A stretch of DNA of 53,364 bases from the NCBI GenBank assembly GCA_020426845.1, contig JAGQPF010000480.1, positions 1 to 53,364 on the forward strand, in the 5' to 3' direction. The DNA is from Planctomycetales bacterium. GTDB taxonomy: Bacteria; Planctomycetota; Planctomycetia; Pirellulales; Pirellulaceae. The stretch's first letter is position 1. The number at the start of each line of letters is the position of its first letter. The notes under the pieces are model-generated. The model searched no databases. It had not been told where the DNA came from and saw only the letters and a program-made list of their open reading frames with translations. The translations under genes were made by a program, and so were the position numbers. Below are positions 16,454 through 25,513 of this stretch, piece after piece.

Positions 16454-18763
16454 ATGGCAAGCCCCACCGCCGCCGTTGAAGTTGCCTATTGGCTGCCCGC
16501 GTCGTCGCTGCATTCAAGCCACCTGATGTTCGATCCCTCCGCACTGGACCATTGCGAGATCGACACGCTCGATCTCAGACGCAGCTACCGAGGCCAGGAC
16601 CCACGCCGACTCCCTCAAGAGTGGCTTGCCCTGCTCGAACGCCAGCGGTCACTCGGCGACGGACCCGTGTTAGTGCAGACGTTTCGAAACCTCGTGCAGA
16701 ATCTTGGCTGCCCCGGCTATTCCCGTGACTATGGCGTGGTCCAAGCCGCCTCCGAGCACGTTGAGCGGCGCCGGCGTCCGTACCACGGCGTCTCGTTCCT
16801 GAGCGACGGCCGAGTCCGGGCCGACTCCCTCCGTCTCTCCGAGCCACCGCCTACCGATGTCGAGCAGTTCGGCGCCGGAATCCCGGTGCTCTGGGACGGC
16901 GACGTGCTAACGCTCGAGGAGCTTGCCTGCGAGGTGAGCGACTTCTCGCACCTGTTTGAAGTGAACTTGTTCAATGCCTCCGGGGTCATCCCCGACCACG
17001 AGCGGCGCCGCTACCTTCAGTTCCAACAAGTCTTCGAGGAATCGCGGCACGCCGAAGCATCCACGCTGAGTCAGGCGATTTTGGACGCCGCCCGAGCGGA
17101 CGCGAAGTGGCCGGCACTGAGTCGCTCGCGAAACTACCTCCACAACCTCGTCGGCGTCACTGCGGACGGCAGCGTCCTCATCGCTCTCGCCAATGGCAAG
17201 CTCGAGGAACTGGGCGAGCTTGCTCGTGGCTACGGGTGCCACGCGGCGATCGTCGTCGACAACGGCGGCAGCACGAGTTGTCTGTTGCGACGGCAGCCCC
17301 ATGCAGCGTTGCAACCTCTGTTTCAGTCGCACTACTGGCGTCCCCCTTCGGTCGCGGTCGCGGTCTACTCGCTCCGCGCAGGCGCCAACCTGCTGGCGGC
17401 CCATCCCCGCCGGGAACGCAAAACCCGCCGTCGCCTCGGTCAGCTGCGGGTCCACTATGCCACCAACTTGGGCGTCGTGACCCGTACGCTGCCGATCGGG
17501 GAACACAACGTTCATTCCGCCGACGACCTGGCAATCGCGATCGGCAATTTTGCGATGATCCACGGCGCGTCGTCCGCTCATGTGGAGGCGTCGGCTGCGT
17601 TTGTCCGGCAGGTGCAGTCCTGCTTCGCGCAGCGGTACCGCGCCACGCGTCGGTCGGAAGACAACCGTGGAACACTGGGCCTATGGCTCGAGAACTATAC
17701 GGCCCAGCTCTACGGTCGCCCCTTCCGCATTGCTCAAGGCCTCGCAGCCGACGTGACGTCAGCTCCTGCGAGCGTCTCAGCTGAACGCGCGGAACCAGCC
17801 GCCACGGCGCTGGGCATCGACGTCGGCGCCTCTTGGATCAAATGTGCGATCTGGCAGAGCGGGAAGCCTCCCGCCTTGGGCCCCGCTCGCTGCACTCGAC
17901 CAACAGACGGCGGCGTCTACGATAGCCAATGGTTGGCGCAGCAAATCGCCGAGGCGGCGCGCGGCGCGTGCGAGGCGGCCGGAATCGCGATCGATACACT
18001 CGAAGCGATCGGCATTGCTTGGCCGGGCCCGGTGTGCGACGGCAGAGCGGCGCCCAGCAAAACACTCGTCGACCTGCAGGACGTTCGCCGGCCCGGCACG
18101 GTCGACGGCCAGCTCTTGAGCCGTCTCCAGCATCTGCGGGAGTGGATTCCACAGGCACTTGGGATTGGCAAAGCCGTGCCCGTGTTTGCCTGGAATGACG
18201 GGGAGGTGGAGATTGCATCGCTCCAACGCGCATCCACGCTCCTCGTGAAGCTGGGCTCGAGCGTTGCTGGCGGGTTCGCAGATCACCTGGGTCGAACCGA
18301 GTATTTGACGGAGCTTGGACGCGTTGTTCTGCAATGCGACTCCCAAGCGCCGCGGCACCACCTCACCGGAATTCAAGGAGTTGCCTCCACGCTCATCGGC
18401 AGCTGGGCGCTCGCACGCATCTGCAACGAGCGAGGACTGCGCAAAGCCAACGGCGAATGCTTCTCCCCACACGATGCCGGCCGCGAGGTCTGCGCTCAAC
18501 TGCAGAACGCCGACATCAAGGAAGTAGTTGTCGAGATGGGCCGGCACATCGCAGAGCTGATTCAGGAAGCTGTCGATGTGCTCGACGACATTTCCACGAT
18601 TGTGCTGCGCGGTGGTCTTATGCACGGCGATCTTGGCGAGATGCTGTGCCAGTCCATTCGAGCCGGACTGCCTTTACCGTTGGCCGACTCGCTCCACGTG
18701 GAGAGCTGCCCATCCGAATCCGGCGCCATCGCCGCGGCTAAGCTGGCCGCCGGGTTGACCTAA
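16454..18763 (+). CDS. NAGPA-like phosphodiester-glycosidase domain fused to a ROK/ASKHA sugar-kinase-like domain
   Basis: The ATG at 16454 (CGGAG 8 bases upstream) gives 769 aa without a signal peptide or membrane span, so the protein is probably cytoplasmic. Residues ~95-290 resemble PF09992 (NAGPA): GAGIPVLWDGDVL, then VGVTADGSVLIALANG, KLEELGELARGYGCHAAIV and VDNGGSTS, which parallels the family's LDGGGSS motif. Residues ~450-769 form an actin-like ATPase fold of ROK type: phosphate-1 loop GIDVGASWIK, GIAWPGPV, a WNDGE in the position of the ROK catalytic ENDA, and a glycine-rich LLVKLGSSVAGGF. The ROK zinc-binding CxCGxxGCxE motif is absent. The combination suggests hydrolysis and phosphorylation (or sensing) of a sugar-containing molecule, but no function is established. 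An in-frame ATG at 16388 overlaps the operator. Confidence 0.75.
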   Translation: MASPTAAVEVAYWLPASSLHSSHLMFDPSALDHCEIDTLDLRRSYRGQDPRRLPQEWLALLERQRSLGDGPVLVQTFRNLVQNLGCPGYSRDYGVVQAASEHVERRRRPYHGVSFLSDGRVRADSLRLSEPPPTDVEQFGAGIPVLWDGDVLTLEELACEVSDFSHLFEVNLFNASGVIPDHERRRYLQFQQVFEESRHAEASTLSQAILDAARADAKWPALSRSRNYLHNLVGVTADGSVLIALANGKLEELGELARGYGCHAAIVVDNGGSTSCLLRRQPHAALQPLFQSHYWRPPSVAVAVYSLRAGANLLAAHPRRERKTRRRLGQLRVHYATNLGVVTRTLPIGEHNVHSADDLAIAIGNFAMIHGASSAHVEASAAFVRQVQSCFAQRYRATRRSEDNRGTLGLWLENYTAQLYGRPFRIAQGLAADVTSAPASVSAERAEPAATALGIDVGASWIKCAIWQSGKPPALGPARCTRPTDGGVYDSQWLAQQIAEAARGACEAAGIAIDTLEAIGIAWPGPVCDGRAAPSKTLVDLQDVRRPGTVDGQLLSRLQHLREWIPQALGIGKAVPVFAWNDGEVEIASLQRASTLLVKLGSSVAGGFADHLGRTEYLTELGRVVLQCDSQAPRHHLTGIQGVASTLIGSWALARICNERGLRKANGECFSPHDAGREVCAQLQNADIKEVVVEMGRHIAELIQEAVDVLDDISTIVLRGGLMHGDLGEMLCQSIRAGLPLPLADSLHVESCPSESGAIAAAKLAAGLT

Positions 18764-19091
18764 CCGGCGTGTTGAATTGCTCTGAGTTGTGGCTCAGTGT
18801 GGCTGTCGACCTGCGATTATCGTGGATTTCACCACAAGTTGCAGGCCTGCACCACGATCGGCAACTTCAACGGCCTTTCGTTGGCCTCTCCAGCAGGCAG
18901 AGTAGTGGAAGACGCATGCCGTGTCCGGCGCCTCCACTACACTCTCGCGAAACCCCTCCCAACGAGCTAGCGGGTTGCCGCCACTCTCATGGCCTGCCGA
19001 CAAACTCATCGTAGTAATTATTAACGCCTCGGCACCCTGATCCGCTTGGGTGCCCCGTCAGGCAGAATTACTCAAGCACGATGAGGATGTC
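18764..19091. other. 328-bp intergenic region with three inverted repeats upstream of the chemotaxis operon
   Basis: No gene is seen. Three stem-forming pairs occur in order. The first is AAGTTGC (18836-18842) with GCAACTT (18861-18867), flanking the palindrome GCAGGCCTGC. The second is GTAGTGGA (18902-18909) with TCCACTAC (18933-18940). The third is GGCACCC (19031-19037) with GGGTGCC (19048-19054). None has a U tract, so these look more like a structured leader or protein sites than a Rho-independent terminator. Confidence 0.55.
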
Positions 19092-19595
19092 ATGTCCAAC
19101 GCGACTCTGGAATCCCCACGCGACGCCGCTCGATGCGACGCAGGCTCGATGCAACTCGTGAGCTTTCAACTCGAGCGCGAAGCGTATGGCATCGAGATTA
19201 ACAAGGTCCGTGAAATCATCCTCGTGGACGAGATCACTCAGCTGCCTCAGACACCACCCTATGTCAAAGGCCTGATCAATCTTCGCAGCACGGTCATTCC
19301 GGTGATCGACCTCAGGCTGCGATTCGGGCTGCCAGAGAAGGCGCCGACGGACGAGACGCGAATTGTTGTTGTCCATCTCGAAGGCAAGACGATCGGCGTC
19401 GTCGTCGATGCGGTGAGTGAAGTGCTGCGAATCTCTCATGAGCAGATCTCGCCGCCGCCGCCCACGGTCGCCGGGCTTGGGCAGGAGTATCTCACCGGGC
19501 TGGCCAACCTGAACGGCCGGCTGCTGGTGCTGCTGGACATTGAGAAGATCCTCTTTACCGACCAACCGCTGTCCGAGCCGACGGCGGTTGCCTGA
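19092..19595 (+). CDS. cheW: CheW chemotaxis coupling protein
   Basis: The ATG at 19092 (GAGGATG upstream) gives 167 aa. The whole protein is one CheW domain (residues ~20-160) with the usual hallmarks: LVSFQLEREAYGIEI, VREII, LPQTPPYVKGLINLR and VIPVIDLRLRFGL. CheW links receptors to the CheA kinase in the cytoplasmic array. It is the first gene of the six-gene chemotaxis run; the 99-bp gap to the receptor gene and shared strand suggest co-transcription. The 18 residues before the domain are unstructured and family-variable. Confidence 0.95.
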   Translation: MSNATLESPRDAARCDAGSMQLVSFQLEREAYGIEINKVREIILVDEITQLPQTPPYVKGLINLRSTVIPVIDLRLRFGLPEKAPTDETRIVVVHLEGKTIGVVVDAVSEVLRISHEQISPPPPTVAGLGQEYLTGLANLNGRLLVLLDIEKILFTDQPLSEPTAVA

Positions 19596-19694
19596 CCTTC
19601 CTCACGATCACAGTCCGATCGCCTCGGTGATCGGAATCCCCTTTCACTTCCCCGCCCGCGAGCCTCTCTCGCGCCTCTCAAGGAGTCCCCTCCC

Positions 19695-21458
19695 ATGTCG
19701 GAAACCACGCTGGAGACACCCGTGCCCGTCAGGGGCATTGACGCAAACAAACAACCTGCGAACGACCCGCGACTGAAGGCGGCCCGGCGCCGACTGTCCG
19801 CCGTCGATGCGACGTTTGCCTTGTTGGAGCTGTCGCCGGACGGCGAGATTCTCAAGGTCAACGCCAACTTCGCCGGCATGATTGGGCGTTCTCCCGAGTC
19901 GCTTCGCGGCCAAACCCACCGAGCGCTGCTCGACGAAGAGCATGCCGACTCGTCGCAATACCGGGACTTCTGGAAGCGTCTCAACGGCGGAGACGCGCAG
20001 ACCGTCGAACATCAGCTGGTAACGAAGGACGGGCAACGCATCTGGGTCGAAGCCCGCTACAACCCGCTGCAGGACAAGTCCGGCAAAGTCACGCTCATCG
20101 TCTGCTTTGTCACCGACGTGACGGATGTGGTCCACGCTCGAGGCGACGCGGCCCAGATGACGTCGATTGTCGAGAACACGCCCGTCAACATCATGTTGGC
20201 CAACAACGATGGCGTGATCACTTACATGAACCCGGCGTCCCAAACGACGCTCCAGACGATCGAGGACGAACTGCCGATTCGAGTCCGAGACATCATCGGC
20301 AGCTCGTACGACGTGTTCCACAAGAATCCGAAGAAGCAACGGACGCTGCTCGCCGACCCCCGAAACCTCCCGCACTCGGCGGAGATCACGGTCGGCACCC
20401 AAACGTTGCAGCTCAGCGCGTCGGCCATCTATGACGACGAGGGCCACTACCAAGGCCCGATGGTCGTGTGGGAGGTCGTCACGTCCGCCCGGCTCGCCGA
20501 ACAGCGTGTCCGCGAGACGCAGGAACGCGAGGCCCAGCGGCAGGAGGAGCTGCGAAACAAAGTGGACCAGCTGTTGGCGGTGGTGAACGCGGCCGCCGAG
20601 GGCGACCTGACGCAAAACGTTCCGTTCGACGGACAGGACGCGGTCGGCGAGTTGGCCCATGGCCTGCAACGCATGATCCTCGACCTCCGCGATCTGATCT
20701 CCCAAGTCGTCGAAGGCGCCGCGCAGTTCACCGAGGGCGCCCGCGTGGTCTCGGAAAGCGCTCAAACGGTCGCCCATGGCGCCCAGCAGCAGAGCGCGTC
20801 GGTTGAGGAAATGAGCGCCTCGATCGAGCAATTGTCCCGCAGCATCGAGGCGGTGAAGGACAATGCCGGCGAAGCCAACACGGTGGCCAACCAGACCAGC
20901 GGCCTGGCTCGCGAGGGCGGCGCCGCGGTCAAGCTGTCGGTCGAGGCGATGGAGCGAATCAAAGCCTCCTCCAGCCAGATCAGCGAGATCATTCAAGTCA
21001 TCTCGGAAATCGCCAGCCAAACCAATCTGTTGGCTCTGAATGCAGCGATCGAAGCTGCCCGGGCAGGCGAGCACGGCATGGGCTTTGCCGTTGTCGCCGA
21101 CGAGGTCCGCAAGCTGGCGGAGCGGTCCAGCGAGGCTGCCAAAGAGATCTCCAACCTGATCAAAGAGTCGACGCAACGAGTTGACGAGGGCGCCAAACTG
21201 AGCGAGCAAACCGGCGAGTCGCTGGCGAAGATCATCGATGGCGTCGAAGCCACTGCCACACGGATCTCGGAAATCGCCACCGCGACGGTCGAACAAGCTC
21301 ACGCGGCCAACGAAGTCTCGAACGCGATCCAACAGATCTCGCGAGTCACCGAACAGTCCGCGGCCGGAAGCGAAGAGATGGCCTCCAGCAGCGAGGAGCT
21401 CGGCGCCCAGGCAGCCGCGCTCCGCGACCTCGTCTCCCGATTCAAGCTCGATTCGTAG
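19695..21458 (+). CDS. Soluble PAS-containing methyl-accepting chemotaxis protein
   Basis: AAGGAG precedes the ATG at 19695; the product has 587 aa and no membrane span, so it is a cytoplasmic receptor. Two PAS domains are visible (residues ~40-145, [20 protein letters not shown], and ~155-265, [22 protein letters not shown]). A HAMP-like segment follows (~290-340, [17 protein letters not shown]), then the signalling coiled coil. The hairpin tip is canonical ([20 protein letters not shown], then [18 protein letters not shown]). The methylation helices carry Gln/Glu-rich, Ala/Ser-rich stretches suited to CheR, CheB and CheD. PAS domains usually sense redox state, oxygen or small ligands; no specific ligand residue can be named. 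Confidence 0.94.
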   Translation: MSETTLETPVPVRGIDANKQPANDPRLKAARRRLSAVDATFALLELSPDGEILKVNANFAGMIGRSPESLRGQTHRALLDEEHADSSQYRDFWKRLNGGDAQTVEHQLVTKDGQRIWVEARYNPLQDKSGKVTLIVCFVTDVTDVVHARGDAAQMTSIVENTPVNIMLANNDGVITYMNPASQTTLQTIEDELPIRVRDIIGSSYDVFHKNPKKQRTLLADPRNLPHSAEITVGTQTLQLSASAIYDDEGHYQGPMVVWEVVTSARLAEQRVRETQEREAQRQEELRNKVDQLLAVVNAAAEGDLTQNVPFDGQDAVGELAHGLQRMILDLRDLISQVVEGAAQFTEGARVVSESAQTVAHGAQQQSASVEEMSASIEQLSRSIEAVKDNAGEANTVANQTSGLAREGGAAVKLSVEAMERIKASSSQISEIIQVISEIASQTNLLALNAAIEAARAGEHGMGFAVVADEVRKLAERSSEAAKEISNLIKESTQRVDEGAKLSEQTGESLAKIIDGVEATATRISEIATATVEQAHAANEVSNAIQQISRVTEQSAAGSEEMASSSEELGAQAAALRDLVSRFKLDS

Positions 21459-21465
21459 GGAGAGT

Positions 21466-21567
21466 AAAAAGCCGTTGAAAAACACCTGTTCCGGCAATCG
21501 GTCCAGCAAACTGCTGCACGATGAACGCTGTTCCGATTGCCAGTTGGGTCTATTTCAGGCGGCTGCA
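21466..21567. repeat. Dispersed ~100-bp repeat between receptor and cheR genes
   Basis: This is a second full copy of the family at 35523-35620. Outer arms: AAAAAGCCGTTGAAAAA near the left and a TATTT...GGCTG right end. Inner arms: CCGGCAATCGG and TTCCGATTGCC. A further copy of the core TCCGGCAATCGGTCCA follows at 21574-21589, just before the cheR RBS. It leaves a 156-bp gap between two otherwise tightly packed chemotaxis genes. Confidence 0.75.
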
Positions 21568-21614
21568 ACCTGGTCCGGCAATCGGTCCAACTCAATTCAA
21601 CAAGGAGATTACCA

Positions 21615-22451
21615 ATGCCTGTTGTGCTACAGGCGGATATCTCGGACGCTCAGCTGCAACTCTACAGCCAGCTGATCTACGGGTACACCGGCATCCTGAT
21701 TTCTGCCGACAAGAAGGCGTTGCTCTCGAATCGACTGCGCCGCCGACTGAAGGCCACCGGAATCGCCACTTACGAGGAGTACTACAAGCTGCTCAAAGGG
21801 CGGCGGCTCGACTCCGAGGAGTGGGACGCGTTCCTGCAGGACATTACGACGCACGAGACCTACCTGTTTCGCGATCCCGGCCAATGGGATTGGTTCCGCG
21901 GCGACTACCTGCAGAGCCTGCAGGAGCAAGCGAAAGGCGGCGGCCGCCCGAAAACGCTTCGCGTCTGGTCGGCCGCATGCAGCGCCGGCGATGAGCCGTA
22001 CACGATCGCCGTGTGCGCCATAGCCGACCTGCCACAGGACTGGCGCGTGCAGATTCTGGCAACCGACATTGGCGTCGAGACGCTGAACAAGGCCCGCAAG
22101 GCGACCTTCAACGAGCGTTCGATGCGAAATGTGCCCGAGCCGTTGCGGCAACGCTTCTTCACGGCGTCGGGAGACACTTGGAAAGCCGGCCAGCAGCTGA
22201 GCCGCTGCATCGAATTTCGCAAGCACAACTTGATGGATCCGCTGGACGAGTCGCCATTCGACATCGTGTTCATTAAGAACGTGTTGATCTATTTCGACAC
22301 GGCATCCAAGAAGCAAGTGATGGGACACGTCCACCGGCTGCTCGCGCCGGGCGGCACGCTCGTCTCCGGCGTCTCCGAGGGAATCGCCGATTTGCTGCAA
22401 GGTTACGAGCGCGTGAAGTCCTGGCTGCACCTCAAGCCAGCGGCCCGCTAA
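21615..22451 (+). CDS. cheR: CheR chemotaxis protein methyltransferase
   Basis: AAGGAG lies 8 bases before the ATG at 21615; the product has 278 aa, the usual CheR length. The N-terminal helical domain (residues ~8-75) is followed by a SAM-dependent methyltransferase domain with ITTHETYLFRDPGQW, VWSAACSAGDEPYTIA (the SAM-binding loop), ILATDIGVETLNKARKATF and FDIVFIKNVLIYFD. CheR methylates receptor glutamates with S-adenosylmethionine. Its preferred partner here is presumably the adjacent soluble receptor. The longer frame to 21537 runs through the repeat and is not used as the start. Confidence 0.95.
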   Translation: MPVVLQADISDAQLQLYSQLIYGYTGILISADKKALLSNRLRRRLKATGIATYEEYYKLLKGRRLDSEEWDAFLQDITTHETYLFRDPGQWDWFRGDYLQSLQEQAKGGGRPKTLRVWSAACSAGDEPYTIAVCAIADLPQDWRVQILATDIGVETLNKARKATFNERSMRNVPEPLRQRFFTASGDTWKAGQQLSRCIEFRKHNLMDPLDESPFDIVFIKNVLIYFDTASKKQVMGHVHRLLAPGGTLVSGVSEGIADLLQGYERVKSWLHLKPAAR

Positions 22452-22464
22452 AAGGAGAACCGCG

Positions 22465-24894
22465 ATGTCCGTCGAAGAGCTGGGTTTTGACGACGATTTC
22501 ATGGCGACGCTGATGGGTGAGTTCTTCGACGAGTCGGAGTGCTACCTCACGCGTCTCAATGAAAACCTGCTGGTGCTCGACGAACACCTGCGCAAGGTCG
22601 ATGTGGGCGCCGTGTCCGAAATCGACGGCGAGCGTTTGAACGAGATGTTCCGTGATGCGCATAGCCTGAAGGGATTGTCGGCGATGCTCCAGCTCAACGA
22701 CATCAACCGGCTGACGCACATGATGGAGAGCCTGTTCGACGCGGCGCGGCAGCACAAGCTGACCGTGGAGCGCGACGTCGCGGACCTCGTGTTCGACGCC
22801 TTGGACCGGCTCGCCGCCATGGTGCAGCTGGCCAAGCACCCCGGGGGCGAGCCGATCGAGTTCGACTCGGTGGTGGGCCGCATCGAGCAATTGCTCGCAG
22901 GGACCGACGGCGAGCCGGCCGATGACGCGGAGTGCGCCACAATCGCCGTCGAAGCGCTCGACTTCTTCGCCGAGTGCAAGCGGAATCTCGCCGAGCTGAA
23001 CGAACTGCTCGCCGAACCTAGCGACCAGCGCGTGGAGATGCTCGCCATCTGCCAACGACTGAAGGAACTCGCGTTGGACGAGGGACTGCCTCACCCGACA
23101 ACGATCGCCCACACGATGGAAGACGCATTGCAAGAGGGGCGGCACACCGATCTCCCACAACGCAATGAAGCCATCCAGCGCGGCGCCGCTGCGCTGCTCG
23201 AACTGCTGGACGCACGCGATAACCCGCCCCCGACGCCCACCGAGGCCGCCGACTGCGCGGTAGCGGTCGTGGAGAACGGTGACGAAAACGCCGAGGAAAT
23301 CGATCTGCCGGCTACGTCGGCTACCCTGGACGCCGAGCCGCGGAACATCGGGCCCGACGTCCGGGTCAATTCGACCGAACAACTCGATGCCCCGGTGGAC
23401 CAATCCCCTAAGGCGTTCGCGGAAAAGGCGGTGGAAAAACCAGTGGAAAGGCAGGCCGAAAAACAAAATGAGAAGGCCGCCGAGACCGTGCGTGTCGACA
23501 TCGACCGGCTCGATCAGCTGATGAATCTGGCGGGGCAGCTGGCCATCAACAAGGCGCGGTTCCTACAAATTGGCGACCGCCTCCGTGAACTCGCCGCAAC
23601 CAAGCGATGCAGCAGCCTGTTCAGCGGCATCACCACCGAACTGGACAAGCTGGAGGCCGCGACTCAGGCCGAGGAGCAGATCGGATCGGACACGTTGGCG
23701 GCGGTAATCAGCCATGTGAAACGCATCCGCGCCGATCTCTGGATCGTCCAGGAAGACCTCGGCAGACTGCGCGGCGCCCGCGCCATCTACAACGAGCTGT
23801 CCGAGGCAGTCCACCAACTCGACCGCGTCTCGAACGGGATTCAGAAGAGCGTGATGGACACCCGCATGATCCCGATCGGGCCGTTGTTCAATCGCTTCAA
23901 GCGAGTCATCCGCGACGTGACTCGATGCAACGGCAAGGACGTGCAGCTGGTGATTCGCGGAGAAAAGACGGAGCTGGACAAACGCATGATCGACGAGCTG
24001 GCCGACCCGCTGATTCACATGGTGCGCAACAGCGCCGACCACGGCGTCGAGTCCCCCGCCGATCGAGTCGCCGCCGGCAAGCCGCGGCAGGGAAAGGTCA
24101 CGCTGAATGCGTTTCATCGAGGCAACCGCATCTACGTGCAGGTCCGCGACGATGGCCGTGGCATGGACCCCGAACTGCTGCGTCAAAAAGCGATCACCAA
24201 AGGCCTGATCTCCGCGACCGACGCGGAGCGGCTCACCCGCTCACAGTGTTTTCAGCTGATCTGGGAGCCCGGCTTCAGCACCGCGGAGCAGATCACGGAG
24301 GTTTCGGGAAGAGGCATGGGCATGGACATCGTGCGCTCCAAGATCGAAGGGCTCAACGGCTCGATCGACGTTGAGAGCGAAGTCGGCCAGGGCACCTGCT
24401 TCACCATCAAGCTGCCGCTGACGATGGCGATCCTGCCCAGCCTGCTCACGGTGATCGACGACGACGTGTTCGCCCTGCCGGTGGAGTCGGTCATTGAAAT
24501 CGTGCGTTTGGGCAAGTCCGAGCTGACCACCGTGCACGGCATGCCAGCCGCCCAAGTACGTGGCCGAGTCATCTCGGTGGTCGAGCTGTCGGACCTGCTC
24601 AGCTGGAACGACGCTCCGCACACTCGCCCGACCGCGCATGGCGACCGCACACTGGTGATCATCGGCGCCGACGGCAGGGAATTGGGGCTCGCTGTCGACG
24701 ACCTGCTCGGCGAAGGAGACATCGTGATCAAGTCGCTGGCCGAAAACTATCGCAATGTCACCGGACTGGCGGGCGCCAGCATCCTGGGTGACGGCCGAGT
24801 GTCATTGATTCTGGATGTCGGCGCCTTGCTGGACATCGCCTGCCGCAAGTCGTGTGACAGCGAGACCGCGGCCGCGTTGCTGGCAACCTGCTGA
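22465..24894 (+). CDS. cheA: CheA chemotaxis histidine kinase
   Basis: AAAAGGAG precedes the ATG at 22465, 13 bp after cheR. The product has 809 aa. The P1 HPt domain carries the phosphorylated histidine in MFRDAHSLKGLSAML (His66). A second HPt-like helical stretch may lie at ~150-250 (FFAECKRNLAELNELL), followed by a Glu/Pro/Lys-rich linker. P3 (~340-480, INKARFLQIGDRLRELA) and the P4 kinase follow with DTRMIPIGPLFNRFKRVIRD, the N box VRNSADHGVESPADR and the G box GRGMGMDIVRSKIEGLNG. The C-terminal P5 CheW-like domain (~660-809) docks on CheW and the receptor. No P2-type CheY-binding domain is obvious. Confidence 0.95.
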   Translation: MSVEELGFDDDFMATLMGEFFDESECYLTRLNENLLVLDEHLRKVDVGAVSEIDGERLNEMFRDAHSLKGLSAMLQLNDINRLTHMMESLFDAARQHKLTVERDVADLVFDALDRLAAMVQLAKHPGGEPIEFDSVVGRIEQLLAGTDGEPADDAECATIAVEALDFFAECKRNLAELNELLAEPSDQRVEMLAICQRLKELALDEGLPHPTTIAHTMEDALQEGRHTDLPQRNEAIQRGAAALLELLDARDNPPPTPTEAADCAVAVVENGDENAEEIDLPATSATLDAEPRNIGPDVRVNSTEQLDAPVDQSPKAFAEKAVEKPVERQAEKQNEKAAETVRVDIDRLDQLMNLAGQLAINKARFLQIGDRLRELAATKRCSSLFSGITTELDKLEAATQAEEQIGSDTLAAVISHVKRIRADLWIVQEDLGRLRGARAIYNELSEAVHQLDRVSNGIQKSVMDTRMIPIGPLFNRFKRVIRDVTRCNGKDVQLVIRGEKTELDKRMIDELADPLIHMVRNSADHGVESPADRVAAGKPRQGKVTLNAFHRGNRIYVQVRDDGRGMDPELLRQKAITKGLISATDAERLTRSQCFQLIWEPGFSTAEQITEVSGRGMGMDIVRSKIEGLNGSIDVESEVGQGTCFTIKLPLTMAILPSLLTVIDDDVFALPVESVIEIVRLGKSELTTVHGMPAAQVRGRVISVVELSDLLSWNDAPHTRPTAHGDRTLVIIGADGRELGLAVDDLLGEGDIVIKSLAENYRNVTGLAGASILGDGRVSLILDVGALLDIACRKSCDSETAAALLATC

Positions 24895-24953
24895 CCCACG
24901 TTTCTCAACGAGCAACCATCCATTCTGCCTGCTTCTTCAGCTGACACGACACG

Positions 24954-25445
24954 ATGACCAGGAACGAAAAACAGTCAACGAAGCCGCTCGCGATCGGCAT
25001 GGGGGAGGCGGCATTTCTTCACGAAGGTGAAACCGCCTGCACCGTGCTCGGCTCATGCGTGGGCCTGGCGTTGGTGCACCCCAAGCTGGGGTTGGCGGCG
25101 ATAGCGCACATTGTGCTGCCCACGGCGCAGTCGCGCAACGGACCGCCGGGAAAGTTCGCCGACACGGCGGTGCCGCACCTCATCGATCTGTTTCGGGTGA
25201 AAGGGGTTTGTCCGACCCAACTGGTCGCCAAAGCTGTGGGAGGCGCCAAGGTGCTGGGCAGCGGCGGTCCATTGCAAATCGGCAAGGCAAATCAAGAACA
25301 GGTGCTGGCCTTGCTGCAGGCCGCCGGAATTCCTCTGGTCGCGCAGCACTTGGGTGGCACCGAACGGCGGCGCATTGTGCTGCATGCGTATTTGGGGCGT
25401 CTCGAAGTTCAGGTTGCCGCCGAAGAGCGGCTGATCCTGTTGTAA
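24954..25445 (+). CDS. cheD: CheD receptor glutamine deamidase
   Basis: This 163-aa protein matches CheD: TVLGSCVGLALVHPKLGLAAIAH contains the catalytic cysteine (Cys35) and histidine (His52), followed by VLPTAQSRNG, KFADTAVPHLIDLF and, near the C-terminus, VAQHLGGTERRRIVL. CheD deamidates specific receptor glutamines to glutamates and in some bacteria interacts with CheC. No CheC is present in the window. It lies 59 bp after cheA on the same strand. Confidence 0.93.
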   Translation: MTRNEKQSTKPLAIGMGEAAFLHEGETACTVLGSCVGLALVHPKLGLAAIAHIVLPTAQSRNGPPGKFADTAVPHLIDLFRVKGVCPTQLVAKAVGGAKVLGSGGPLQIGKANQEQVLALLQAAGIPLVAQHLGGTERRRIVLHAYLGRLEVQVAAEERLILL

Positions 25446-25513
25446 CTCAATTCGGCGCCGAGCCATTTGCCTCACGAAACAGGGCAATGGCCCTGCGACC
25501 TTGGAGCCAAGTC

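Noticed and set aside
19644-21509. A 621-codon minus-strand frame opposite the receptor gene
   Set aside because: The plus strand carries PAS and MCP motifs; the antisense frame is an artefact of codon bias at third positions.
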